A stretch of 64,000 bases of DNA, from the NCBI GenBank assembly GCA_963799455.1, contig CAWCXF010000005.1:62001-126000 (forward strand). Reading direction: 5' to 3'. Below the pieces are notes generated by a model that saw only the letters and a list, made by a program, of their open reading frames with translations, made no database searches and had not been told where the DNA came from. The position numbers and the translations under genes were made by a program. This document shows, in pieces, positions 1 to 9,111 of this stretch. The DNA is from CAWCXF01 sp963799455. Its GTDB lineage: Bacteria > Pseudomonadota > Alphaproteobacteria > Rhodobacterales > Rhodobacteraceae. Each line of letters starts with the position of its first letter. The stretch's first letter is position 1.

Positions 1-1544
1 ACGCGCCCGTCGAACATCACCGCGATGCGGTCCGACAGCGACAGGATCTCGTCGAGCTCCACGCTGACGAGGAGGATCGCGCGGCCCGCGTCGCGCAGGG
101 CGACGATGCGCTCGTGGATGAACTCGATCGCGCCGATGTCCACGCCGCGGGTGGGCTGGCCCACCAGCAGCAGCACGGGGTCGCGCTCGATCTCGCGCGC
201 GAGCACGATCTTCTGCTGGTTGCCGCCCGAGAAGCTCGCCGCGCGCTGCCAGCAGTCGGCGGGGCGGATGTCGAAGCGCTCGATCTTGCCGCGCGTGTCG
301 CGGCGCAGCGCGTCGCCGTCCATCATCGGCCCGCGCGCGTATTCGGGCCGGTCCTGGTAGCCCAGCCCCGTGTTCTCCCAGGCCGCGAACTCCAGGATCA
401 GCCCGAGGCGGTGACGGTCCTCGGGGACGTGCGCGATGCCGCGCCGCCGCCGCGTGCGCCCGTCCGAATGGGCGCCGGCGAGGTCGAGGGGCTCGCCCAT
501 CAGCCGCACGCTCCCCGTGGCGGGCGTGATCCCGCCCAGCACCTCCAGCAGCTCCGACTGCCCGTTGCCCGCGACGCCCGCGATGCCGAGGATCTCGCCC
601 TCGCGCACGCTCAGGTCGATGCCGCGCAGCCGCTCCACCCCGGCCGCGTCGCGCACGCGCAGGCCCTCGACCTCCAGCACCACGCGGCCGGGGCGCGCCG
701 GCGCCTTGTCCACCCGCAGCAGCACCTTGCGGCCCACCATCAGCTCGGCCAGCGCCTCGGGCGAGGTGTCGCGCGTGGCCACGGTGGCCGTCATCTCGCC
801 GCGGCGCATGACCGACACGGTGTCGGTCACGTCCATGATCTCGCGCAGCTTGTGGGTGATGAGCACGATCGTCTTGCCCTCGTCGCGCAGGCCCCGGAGG
901 ATGCGGAAGAGGTGGTCGGCCTCGGCCGGCGTCAGCACGCCCGTCGGCTCGTCGAGGATCAGGATCTCGGCGCGGCGGTAGAGCGCCTTGAGGATCTCGA
1001 CCCGCTGCTGGTGGCCGACGCTGAGATCCTCGACGAGCGCGTCGGGATCGACGTCGAGCTGGTACTCGGCCGACAGCTCCGCGAGCAGCGTGCGCGCGCG
1101 GGCGAGCGAGGGGCGCAGCAGCCGGCCCTCCTCGGCGCCCAGCACGACGTTCTCCAGCACGGTGAAGTTCGGCACCAGCTTGAAGTGCTGGAACACCATG
1201 CCGATCCCGGCCGCGATGGCGTCCTGCGACGAGGCGATCTGCGCGGGGCGGCCGCCCACGCGGATCTCGCCGCTGTCCGCGCGGTAGAAGCCGTAGAGGA
1301 TCGACATCAGCGTGGACTTGCCCGCGCCGTTCTCGCCGATGATGCCGTGGATGGTGCCCGCCATCACCGAGAGCGAGATGTCGCGGTTGGCCTGCACGGC
1401 GCCGAACGCCTTGGAGATGCCGACGAGCTCGATGGCCGGAGCGCCGGCTGCGGCGGGGGCCGCCGCGTCCGCGCCACCGCCGCCGAGGCGCGGGGCTCGG
1501 GGCGGGGCTCGGTGCGGGGCTCGGGAAGCGGCGGCGTCGGTCAT
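1..1544 (-). CDS. BMP-type sugar/nucleoside ABC transporter ATPase, 3' end off window
   Basis: This is the ATP-binding subunit of an importer of the BMP (basic membrane lipoprotein, nucleoside/purine) class, acting at the inner face of the membrane. The 514 visible residues hold two tandem ABC domains, as in RbsA/MglA-like ATPases. The first has Walker A GENGAGKST, signature LSVGHQQR and Walker B ILILDEPT; the second has GVAGNGQSE and the signature FSGGNQQK. The gene runs off the left edge shortly after the second domain's D/H-loop region, so only the extreme C-terminus is missing. The ATG at 1544 is the only obvious start; about 35 Ala/Pro/Arg-rich residues precede the first domain. The binding-protein gene lies 173 bp upstream on the same strand, and the two permease genes are expected beyond the edge. 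Confidence 0.92.
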   Translation of the reverse strand, partial: MTDAAASRAPHRAPPRAPRLGGGGADAAAPAAAGAPAIELVGISKAFGAVQANRDISLSVMAGTIHGIIGENGAGKSTLMSILYGFYRADSGEIRVGGRPAQIASSQDAIAAGIGMVFQHFKLVPNFTVLENVVLGAEEGRLLRPSLARARTLLAELSAEYQLDVDPDALVEDLSVGHQQRVEILKALYRRAEILILDEPTGVLTPAEADHLFRILRGLRDEGKTIVLITHKLREIMDVTDTVSVMRRGEMTATVATRDTSPEALAELMVGRKVLLRVDKAPARPGRVVLEVEGLRVRDAAGVERLRGIDLSVREGEILGIAGVAGNGQSELLEVLGGITPATGSVRLMGEPLDLAGAHSDGRTRRRRGIAHVPEDRHRLGLILEFAAWENTGLGYQDRPEYARGPMMDGDALRRDTRGKIERFDIRPADCWQRAASFSGGNQQKIVLAREIERDPVLLLVGQPTRGVDIGAIEFIHERIVALRDAGRAILLVSVELDEILSLSDRIAVMFDGR

Positions 1545-1636
1545 GGCGCTCTCGGTTCGGGGCGCCGCGCGCCGGTCGCCCGGAGGGGAAGGGGGCCTCG
1601 CACGGCCCCCTTCCGGGGTCGCGGCCCGACGCGCGC

Positions 1637-1717
1637 GGGGCCTCAGAGCATGGGGCCTCAGAGCACGGGGCCTCAGAGCACGGGGCCTCAGAGCGCGGGG
1701 CCTCAGAGCGCGGGGCC

Positions 1718-1726
<9 letters not shown>
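1637..1726. repeat. 6 x 15-bp tandem repeat at the end of the BMP binding-protein gene
   Basis: Six head-to-tail copies of GGGGCCTCAGAGCRC are visible. The first copy from the gene side contains the gene's TGA stop, and because the unit is a multiple of three, each further copy carries a stop in the same frame. The array looks like repeated duplication of the last codons plus stop into the 173-bp spacer before the ATPase gene. Confidence 0.95.
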
Positions 1727-2707
<981 letters not shown>

Positions 2708-2842
2708 GAGGGTCTCCCGGTTGGTCGCGCGCCTCGCGGGCGGGACCGTGTCGGGCGGCCCGGGCGCGTCAGGATCATGCCGGAGTAAGGCCGCGCGGGG
2801 GGTGCAGGGTCAAGGGGGTGTCGGGGCCCGCCCCGGCCGCCC

Positions 2843-3241
2843 TCACAGGGTCTTGCGCAGCACCAGCGCGTCCTGCCCGTCGCAGTAGTAGCGCGGCCGC
2901 CGCCCCGCCCCGCGCCAGCCGGCCCGCGCGTAGAGCGCGCGCGCGGCCTCGTTGCGCTCGGCCACCTCCAGCACGGCCTCCGTCGCGCCGTGATCGCGCG
3001 CGCGGGCCTCGAACGCGGCCAGGAGCGCGGTCCCGCCGCCGCGCCGCCGCCGCGCGGGATCGACCGCGAGGGTCAGAAGCTCGGCCTCGCCGGCCGCCGT
3101 GCGCCCGATGGCGAAGCCCTCGGGCCGCAGGAGCAGGGCGGTGCCGGGGCTCGCCAGGACGCCCGCGATCGCCTCGGCCGACCAGGGGCGCGGGACCGCG
3201 AAGCAGGCGGCGTGGAGCCGCGCCAGCGCCTCGGGCGTCAC
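2843..3241 (-). CDS. rimI: GNAT acetyltransferase, probable ribosomal protein alanine N-acetyltransferase RimI
   Basis: The 132-aa product has the GNAT core: LLTLAVDPARRRRGGGTALL (acetyl-CoA binding RxxGxG/A loop) followed by EVAERNEAARALYARAGW, the motif B helix typical of RimI. RimI acetylates the N-terminus of ribosomal protein S18. The start is taken as GTG at 3241 because it overlaps the upstream gene's stop as GTGA, a standard coupling arrangement; longer readings would run back through the neighbouring gene. The chain is slightly short for RimI (usually 140-160). Its position just after tsaB and one small gene is the usual tsaB-rimI context. Confidence 0.85.
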   Translation of the reverse strand: MTPEALARLHAACFAVPRPWSAEAIAGVLASPGTALLLRPEGFAIGRTAAGEAELLTLAVDPARRRRGGGTALLAAFEARARDHGATEAVLEVAERNEAARALYARAGWRGAGRRPRYYCDGQDALVLRKTL

Positions 3242-3675
3242 CGCGGCCCTGGCGGCATCGGGTCGGCGAGGTAGGCGGCGGGATCGGGCGGCTCGCGCAT
3301 CATGGCGCGCACCCAGGCGCGGCGCTCGTGATCGATGACGACGAGCTCCCACACGCAGGCGACGAGCGGGCGGCGATCCTGTGGCGCGAAGTCGTGCCCG
3401 CCCGGATCGGCGCGCATGAGCCGCCCGCACAGGATGTCGCCATGCGCCCACCAATGCAGCAGCAGCCAGGTGCCCTGGAGCCCCTCGTGGAGGACAACGA
3501 AGCCCAGGCCCTCGGAGCCGCCCTCCTCCTCGGCGGCCGGCGGCAGGACGGCGCGCGCGACGGCGTCGGCCTCGGCGAGCGTGGCGGGGTCGGGCGCGGG
3601 GCGGTTCGCCAGGTGGATCACGGTCCGCTTGAGCGTGTGGCCGGCCACGTCGAGCCGGCCCATCGGCGCCATCAT
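3238..3675 (-). CDS. Unrecognised conserved-looking protein between tsaB and rimI
   Basis: The product is about 145 aa and I do not recognise it. It is soluble-looking, with no signal peptide or membrane segment, a Trp-rich middle (GTWLLLHWWAHGDILCGR) and a conserved-looking C-terminal stretch VACVWELVVIDHERRAW. It is coupled to rimI by a GTGA overlap. The start is uncertain: ATG 3675 is used here, ATG 3672 is adjacent, and GTG 3702 is in frame but lies in a 17-bp duplication; none has a clear Shine-Dalgarno. The regular amino-acid pattern and the coupling argue for a real gene. Its operon points to a link with translation or tRNA modification, which is only inference. Confidence 0.7.
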   Translation of the reverse strand: MMAPMGRLDVAGHTLKRTVIHLANRPAPDPATLAEADAVARAVLPPAAEEEGGSEGLGFVVLHEGLQGTWLLLHWWAHGDILCGRLMRADPGGHDFAPQDRRPLVACVWELVVIDHERRAWVRAMMREPPDPAAYLADPMPPGPR

Positions 3676-3686
3676 GCGCGTCCGGT

Positions 3687-3720
3687 AGGGGGCGGGGCTC
3701 ACGGCGTCACGGGGCTCACG
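3687..3720. repeat. 2 x 17-bp direct duplication after tsaB
   Basis: CTCACGGCGTCACGGGG is repeated twice at the 3' end of tsaB; the duplicated unit contains the tsaB stop codon. It is another case of a duplicated gene terminus. Confidence 0.85.
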
Positions 3721-4321
3721 GCGTCACGGGGGGCGGCGCCTCGCGGGCGGGCGCCGCGTCGGGCGGGCGCAGGTAGAGCGGCGCGGGGCGCGGGCAGGGC
3801 CGGCCTGCGCGCGAGGACGCGAGGCGCGCGACGACCACGGCGAGCGGCTCGGGCGGCGTCCGGGCGCCCGGAACCCAGCCGACCAGGGGCAGGCCGCCCG
3901 CGGCCGCCTCGGCCTCGTCCTCGGCGACCAGCACCGGCGCCTCGCCGGGGCGCTGGAGCCCGAGCCAGCCGGATCCCGCCTGCGCCACCGCCGCGCAGGG
4001 GCCGGCGCCCTCGGCCGCGGCCTCCAGCGCGGTCACGCCGATCGCGGGGATGCCGCGCGCCAGCGCCAGCCCGCGCGCCGCGGCCACCGCGACGCGCACG
4101 CCGGTGAAGGTGCCGGGGCCGGTGCCGACGCCGATCGCGTCCGGGTCGCCCCAGCCGAGCCCCGCGCCCTCCAGCATCTCGGCGATCATCGGGAACAGCC
4201 GCTCGGCCTGGCCGCGCGCCATCGGCTCGCGCCCCTCGGCGATCACGTCGTCGCCCCGGACGAGAGCGGCCGCGCAATGCGCGGCCGCGGTGTCGAAGCT
4301 CAGGACCAGGGGGGCGATCAT
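3716..4321 (-). CDS. tsaB: tRNA t6A37 threonylcarbamoyltransferase complex subunit TsaB
   Basis: TsaB is the non-catalytic partner of TsaD in making N6-threonylcarbamoyladenosine at position 37 of ANN-decoding tRNAs. The 201-aa product opens with the ASKHA-fold strand LVLSFDTAAAHCAAAL and has the hallmark GVGTGPGTFTGVRVAVAAAR, then GLALARGIPAIGVTALEA. Length is normal for alphaproteobacterial TsaB. The rest of the chain, rich in Ala and Pro, is poorly conserved as usual. It heads the tsaB / unknown / rimI operon. Confidence 0.93.
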   Translation of the reverse strand: MIAPLVLSFDTAAAHCAAALVRGDDVIAEGREPMARGQAERLFPMIAEMLEGAGLGWGDPDAIGVGTGPGTFTGVRVAVAAARGLALARGIPAIGVTALEAAAEGAGPCAAVAQAGSGWLGLQRPGEAPVLVAEDEAEAAAGGLPLVGWVPGARTPPEPLAVVVARLASSRAGRPCPRPAPLYLRPPDAAPAREAPPPVTP

Positions 4322-4425
4322 CGCGGAAGGGTCACGCTCGGAGGGCCGAGCCGGGCGACGAGGCGAGGCGCCGCCTCATGCGGCCGGCCGATCCCGGACG
4401 ACGACGGCCCCACGCAGCCGCCGCG

Positions 4426-4986
4426 TCACACGGCGACGGGGCGGACCTCGACGACCTCGGGGATGTAGTGCCGCAGCAGGTTCTCGATGCCCATCTTGAG
4501 GGTGAGCGTCGAGGAGGGGCAGCCCGCGCAGGCGCCCTGCATGTGCAGGTAGACCACGCCGCGGTCGAAGCCGTGGAAGGTGATGTCGCCGCCGTCCTGC
4601 GCGACCGCCGGGCGCACGCGCGTGTCGAGCAGCTCCTTGATCTGACCCACCACCTCGGCGTCCTCGCCGTCATGCGCGGCGTGGCCCGAGCCCTGGCCCG
4701 CCCCCTCGATCGCGGGCGCGCCGGACTGGAAGTGCTCCATGATGCCGCCCAGGAGCGCGGGCTTCAGGTGGTCCCACTCGCGCGCGTCGTCCTTCGTCAC
4801 GGTCACGAAGTCCGAGCCGAGGAACACGCCCGTGACGCCGCCCACCGCGAACAGACGGCGCGCCAGCGGCGAGGCGGAGGCCGCCTCCTCGGAGGGGAAG
4901 TCGGCCGTGCCCGCCTCCAGCACCGTCGTGCCCGGCAGGAACTTCAGCGTCGCCGGGTTCGGCGTCGACTCGGTCTGGATGAACAT
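4426..4986 (-). CDS. NifU-like Fe-S cluster scaffold/carrier (Nfu family)
   Basis: This cytoplasmic 186-aa protein carries and delivers Fe-S clusters. It has the N-terminal Nfu domain starting MFIQTESTPNPATLKFLPG and a C-terminal NifU domain with the cluster-binding pair CAGC near residue 150, followed by STLTLKMGIENLLRHYIPEV. The start is fixed by an AGGAGG sequence about eight bases upstream of ATG 4986 and by the family's MFIQTE opening; an in-frame ATG at 5007 would swallow that ribosome-binding site. Between the domains is a short His/Asp/Glu-rich linker. It stands alone next to the universal stress gene. Confidence 0.94.
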   Translation of the reverse strand: MFIQTESTPNPATLKFLPGTTVLEAGTADFPSEEAASASPLARRLFAVGGVTGVFLGSDFVTVTKDDAREWDHLKPALLGGIMEHFQSGAPAIEGAGQGSGHAAHDGEDAEVVGQIKELLDTRVRPAVAQDGGDITFHGFDRGVVYLHMQGACAGCPSSTLTLKMGIENLLRHYIPEVVEVRPVAV

Positions 4987-5070
4987 GGGCTGGCCCTCCT
5001 GGTCCATCCCTAGATGCGGGGCGGGCGCCGCCCCGTCAAGGAGCCTGGAACCGTTCCAAGGTGGAGGGCC

Positions 5071-5523
5071 TCAGGTGATCTCCTCCAGCCGCTCCTTCGA
5101 CAGATCGCCCGGCACGATGGTGATCGGCACCGGCAGGCTCCCCGACTGGCGCGTGAGCTGGGTGACGAGCGGGCCGGGGCCGGACTCCTGGCCGGCCCCG
5201 AGCACCAGCACGCCGATGTCCGCATCCTCGCGGATCTGCGCCACGATCTCGGGAACGCGCTCGCCCTCGCGGATCACCAGCTCGGGATCGACGCCGAGAC
5301 GGTCGCGCATCCACTTGGCGAACACCTCGAAATGCGCGTGGATGCGCTCGCGCGCCTCCTCGCGCATGACCTCGCCCACCCCGATCCAGTGGTTGAACTC
5401 GTCGGGCTCGACCACCGACAGGATCGTCACGCCGCCCCCGGTGCGCGACGCGCGCATCGCGGCGAAGCGCATCGCGTTGAGGCATTCGCGGCTGTCGTCG
5501 AGGACCACGAGGAACTTGCGCAT
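5071..5523 (-). CDS. Universal stress protein (UspA family)
   Basis: The 150-aa single-domain UspA protein begins MRKFLVVLDDSRECLNAM and ends with an ATP-binding-type loop, LVLGAGQESGPG...SGSLPVPITIVPG. It probably binds nucleotide and acts in stress survival; the trigger is unknown. Two ATGs lie close together: GAGGAG ends directly at the first (5529) and is six bases from the second (5523), so the second is chosen. The ribosome-binding site directly abuts a palindromic repeat (GGGGGCGGAGCCCCC when read on this strand), so the leader is likely structured. Confidence 0.9.
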   Translation of the reverse strand: MRKFLVVLDDSRECLNAMRFAAMRASRTGGGVTILSVVEPDEFNHWIGVGEVMREEARERIHAHFEVFAKWMRDRLGVDPELVIREGERVPEIVAQIREDADIGVLVLGAGQESGPGPLVTQLTRQSGSLPVPITIVPGDLSKERLEEIT

Positions 5524-5535
5524 GTCCATCTCCTC

Positions 5536-5580
5536 GGGGGCTCCGCCCCCGACCCCGCCGGGGGCCTGCAAGGCCCCCGG
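5536..5580. repeat. Two GC-rich palindromic repeats upstream of uspA
   Basis: GGGGGCTCCGCCCCC (5536-5550) and a second hairpin, GGGGGCC-TGCAA-GGCCCCC (about 5560-5580), are separated by GACCCCGCC. The first is the reverse complement of the repeat just upstream of ccmA at 58532-58546. They lie between ilvE and uspA, just upstream of the uspA ribosome-binding site, and may act as an attenuator, terminator or spacer. Confidence 0.8.
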
Positions 5581-5620
5581 ACCCCCGCGATCGGGGGCCG
5601 GACCCCCGCGATCGGGGGCC
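5579..5620. repeat. 2 x 21-bp tandem repeat after the ilvE-like gene
   Basis: Two perfect copies of a 21-bp unit starting GGACCCCCGCGATCGGGGG, followed by a partial third copy (GGACCCTCGC) that reaches the stop codon of the aminotransferase gene at 5631. The unit is itself partly palindromic around CGATCG. Confidence 0.9.
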
Positions 5621-5630
5621 GGACCCTCGC

Positions 5631-6491
5631 CTACTCGGACAGCGCCCAGTCCCAATACAGCTCTCGGGCGCGGCGCGTCAGGGGGCCGTGCTGGTAGTGG
5701 GTGCCGTCGAACTCGGTCACGGGCGTGACCTTCATCATGTTGCCCGACATGAACACCTCGTCGGCCGCGCGCACGTCGTCGAAGGTGAGCACGACCTCGT
5801 GGACCGGCACGCCGTCGGCGCGCAGAAGGGCGATGTGGCGCGCCCGCGTGATGCCGGCCAGGAACGTGCCGTTGGGCGCGGGCGTCAGCACCTCGCCGTC
5901 GCGCGCGACGAAGACGTTGGCGGTCGCGCTCTCGGCGACGTTGCCCATCGCGTCGGCGACGAGCGCGTTGCCGTAGCCCTTCGCCCGCGCCTCGGCCAGC
6001 ATCCGCGCGTTGTTGGGGTAGAGGCAGCCCGCCTTGGCGTCCACCACGGCGCAATCGAGCGTCGGGCGCCGGAACCGCGTCGTCGTCAGCGTGGTGGATG
6101 CCCCCTCGGGCGCCATCGGGATCGCCTCCAGGCACAGCGCGAAGCCGGTCGGCCCCCGCTCGGGCACCACGCCCAGGGGGCCGCCGTCGATCGCCCAGTA
6201 CATCGGCCGGATGTAGACGGCGGCGTCCCTCGGATAGGCGTCGAGCCCCTCGCGTGCGATCTCCGCCATCGCCTCGGCGCTCACGGTCGGCTCGATCATC
6301 AGCGCCTCGGCCGAGCGGTTGACCCGCTCGCAATGCGCCATGAGGTCCGGCGTCACCCCCTCGAACCGCCGCGCCCCGTCGAACACCGTCGTGCCGAGCC
6401 ACGAGCCGTGGTCGGCCGCGCGCATGACCGCCACGTCGCCCTCGTGCCAGGCGCCCTCGAAATAGGTCCGGATGTCGGTGCCCGTGGCCAT
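5631..6491 (-). CDS. ilvE: Class IV PLP aminotransferase, branched-chain amino acid aminotransferase-like
   Basis: This 286-aa cytosolic enzyme belongs to fold-type IV PLP aminotransferases. The catalytic lysine is seen as K153 in VVDAKAGCLYPNNARMLAEA, followed by the glutamate and PLP-phosphate motifs NVAESATANVFV and GITRARHIALL. The early arginine/tyrosine region YIRPMYWAIDGG resembles branched-chain aminotransferases rather than aminodeoxychorismate lyases, so transfer between Val/Leu/Ile and 2-oxoglutarate is the likely reaction. D-amino-acid or omega-amine activity of a paralogue cannot be excluded. ATG 6491 gives the family-typical opening MATGTDIRTYFEGAWHEGD. No other ilv gene is near. 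Confidence 0.85.
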   Translation of the reverse strand: MATGTDIRTYFEGAWHEGDVAVMRAADHGSWLGTTVFDGARRFEGVTPDLMAHCERVNRSAEALMIEPTVSAEAMAEIAREGLDAYPRDAAVYIRPMYWAIDGGPLGVVPERGPTGFALCLEAIPMAPEGASTTLTTTRFRRPTLDCAVVDAKAGCLYPNNARMLAEARAKGYGNALVADAMGNVAESATANVFVARDGEVLTPAPNGTFLAGITRARHIALLRADGVPVHEVVLTFDDVRAADEVFMSGNMMKVTPVTEFDGTHYQHGPLTRRARELYWDWALSE

Positions 6492-6544
6492 GCGTCCCTC
6501 CGCGTCGGCGCGCGAGGGTAGGAGCGCCGGCGCGGGGCGTCCAG

Positions 6545-6572
6545 CCCCGCGCTTCGGGCCCCGCGCTTCGGG
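6545..6572. repeat. 2 x 14-bp tandem repeat after the VOC gene
   Basis: CCCCGCGCTTCGGG occurs twice in direct succession in the gap between the VOC gene's stop (6580) and the aminotransferase start. It is another short duplication next to a gene end. Confidence 0.8.
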
Positions 6573-6579
6573 CCCGGCC

Positions 6580-7080
6580 TCAGGCGGCCTCGGCGAGCAG
6601 CGCGTCGAGGTCGAGCCGCCGGGTGTGCATCGCAAGACCCCCGCCCGCGTCGCGCGGCCACTGCGCCCGCGCGCGGTCGCGGGTGAGCTCCACCCCGTTG
6701 CCGTCGGGGTCGTCGAGGTAGACCGCCTCGGACACGCCGTGGTCCGACGCGCCCGTGAGCGCGTGGCCGGCCGCCAGGACGCGCGCCACGGCCCGCGCCA
6801 GGGCGGGGCGGTCGGGGTAGAGGATCGCCGTGTGGTAGAGGCCGGTGCGGCCCGGCGGCGGCGGCGCGGCGCCCAGGCTCTCCCAGGTGTTGAGCCCGAT
6901 GTGGTGGTGGTAGCCGTCCGCCCCGAGGAACGCGGCGCCCGGGGCGCGCTGCTGGACCTCGAAGCCCAGCACGCCGCCGTAGAACGCGATCGCGCGGTCG
7001 AGATCGGCGACCCTGAGATGGACGTGGCCGATGCGGGCGCCGGCCGAGGGGGCGGGCTGGGACGGGGCGTCTTGGGGCAT
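6580..7080 (-). CDS. VOC family (glyoxalase / catechol dioxygenase-like) protein
   Basis: The 166-aa protein has a vicinal-oxygen-chelate fold: IGHVHLRVADLDRAIAFYGG in the first repeat, GYHHHIGLNTW as a likely metal-ligand strand, and LYHTAILYPDRPAL plus DHGVSEAVYLDDPDGNGVEL in the second repeat. The His in GHVHL, the His pair in the middle and the final Glu are candidate metal ligands. The pattern fits the catechol-2,3-dioxygenase-like branch often annotated as glyoxalase; the substrate is unknown. ATG 7080 is preceded by GGAGG at a normal distance. About 210 bp with no evident feature separate it from trpS. Confidence 0.88.
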   Translation of the reverse strand: MPQDAPSQPAPSAGARIGHVHLRVADLDRAIAFYGGVLGFEVQQRAPGAAFLGADGYHHHIGLNTWESLGAAPPPPGRTGLYHTAILYPDRPALARAVARVLAAGHALTGASDHGVSEAVYLDDPDGNGVELTRDRARAQWPRDAGGGLAMHTRRLDLDALLAEAA

Positions 7081-7293
7081 GGCGGGGATCCTCCTTCGCC
7101 CCGAAGATGGGGTCGGCCCGGCCCCGCGGCACCGGCGCGCGCGCACCGCGTCGGTGCGCGTATGCGCGGCGCGGCGCCAGCGGCGGGCCTCTGGAGCGTC
7201 GTCCGGCCCGATCGAGCCGGTCGGGCGCCCGGCGAACGCGGCCGCGAAGGAGCCCGGAGCGTGTGAGCCGATCCCGTCGGGCCGCAACGCGCC

Positions 7294-8349
<1,056 letters not shown>

Positions 8350-8430
8350 CGGTCGGCCTCCCGCGGGCGGCTGGATCTCGGGGCCGTGCTCGCTTACCCC
8401 CCGCAGGGTCCGCGCGCAACCGGAGGCCCC

Positions 8431-9111
8431 ATGCCGCCCCAGCCCTCGCCGCTCAACGCCATCCCGCCCGTCGTGGCGGCGCTCGCCCTCCTGATGGGCG
8501 GCGTCGAGCTGACGCTCGCCCTGGCCGAGCGCGGCATCCTCGGGGGGCGCGCCGGCATCGGCTGGCGCGTCGCGGCCATCGAGGACTACGCCGTCTTCGA
8601 CGCCATCGTCGAGTTCATGTGGGCCCGCGGGGCGTTCCCGCCCGAGCACCTCGCGCGCCTGCTCACCTACCCATTCGTCCATCTCGGATTCGTCCACGCC
8701 GCCTTCGCCATCGCCATGCTGCTCGCGTTGGGAAAGATGGTGGGCGAGGTCTTCGCGCCCTGGGCCACGGCGGCGGTGTTCTTCGTCCCCGCCGTCGCGG
8801 GCGCGCTCGCCTGGTCGGCGCTCGCCGACGACCCGCGCCCGCTCGTCGGCGCCTTCCCCGGCGTCTACGGCCTCATCGGCGCCTTCACCTTCCTGCTGTG
8901 GACCCGCCTCGCCGGGCTCGGCGCCCAGCGCGCCCAGGCCTTCCGGCTGATCGGCGTGCTGATGGGGATCCAGCTCGCCTTCGGCGCGCTGTTCGGGGCC
9001 GCGTTCGATTGGATCGCGGACCTCGCGGGCTTCGCCACCGGGTTCGCCATGAGCTTCCTCGTCAGTCCGGGGGGCTGGGCCGCGGTGAGGGCCAGGGTCA
9101 GGGAGAGGTAA
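8431..9111 (+). CDS. Rhomboid-family membrane protein lacking the catalytic dyad
   Basis: The 226-aa integral membrane protein has about six hydrophobic segments and rhomboid landmarks: YPFVHLGFVHAAFAIAML near residues 80-97, a GALAW region, and FPGVYGLIGAFTFLLW at 142-157, which aligns with the GxSG(A)xFG active-site loop of rhomboid proteases. The serine position is proline/glycine here, and the helix that should carry the catalytic histidine reads ADLAGFATGFAMSFL without histidine. It therefore looks like a pseudoprotease, perhaps a membrane chaperone or adaptor; that role is inference. GGAGG precedes ATG 8431. It converges on murJ and the two overlap by 14 bp. Confidence 0.85.
   Translation: MPPQPSPLNAIPPVVAALALLMGGVELTLALAERGILGGRAGIGWRVAAIEDYAVFDAIVEFMWARGAFPPEHLARLLTYPFVHLGFVHAAFAIAMLLALGKMVGEVFAPWATAAVFFVPAVAGALAWSALADDPRPLVGAFPGVYGLIGAFTFLLWTRLAGLGAQRAQAFRLIGVLMGIQLAFGALFGAAFDWIADLAGFATGFAMSFLVSPGGWAAVRARVRER

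Noticed and set aside
5071..6402. A single 443-codon gene covering uspA and part of ilvE
   Set aside because: The upstream part is the ilvE gene read in another frame; UspA homology and the GAGGAG site fix a separate start at 5523.
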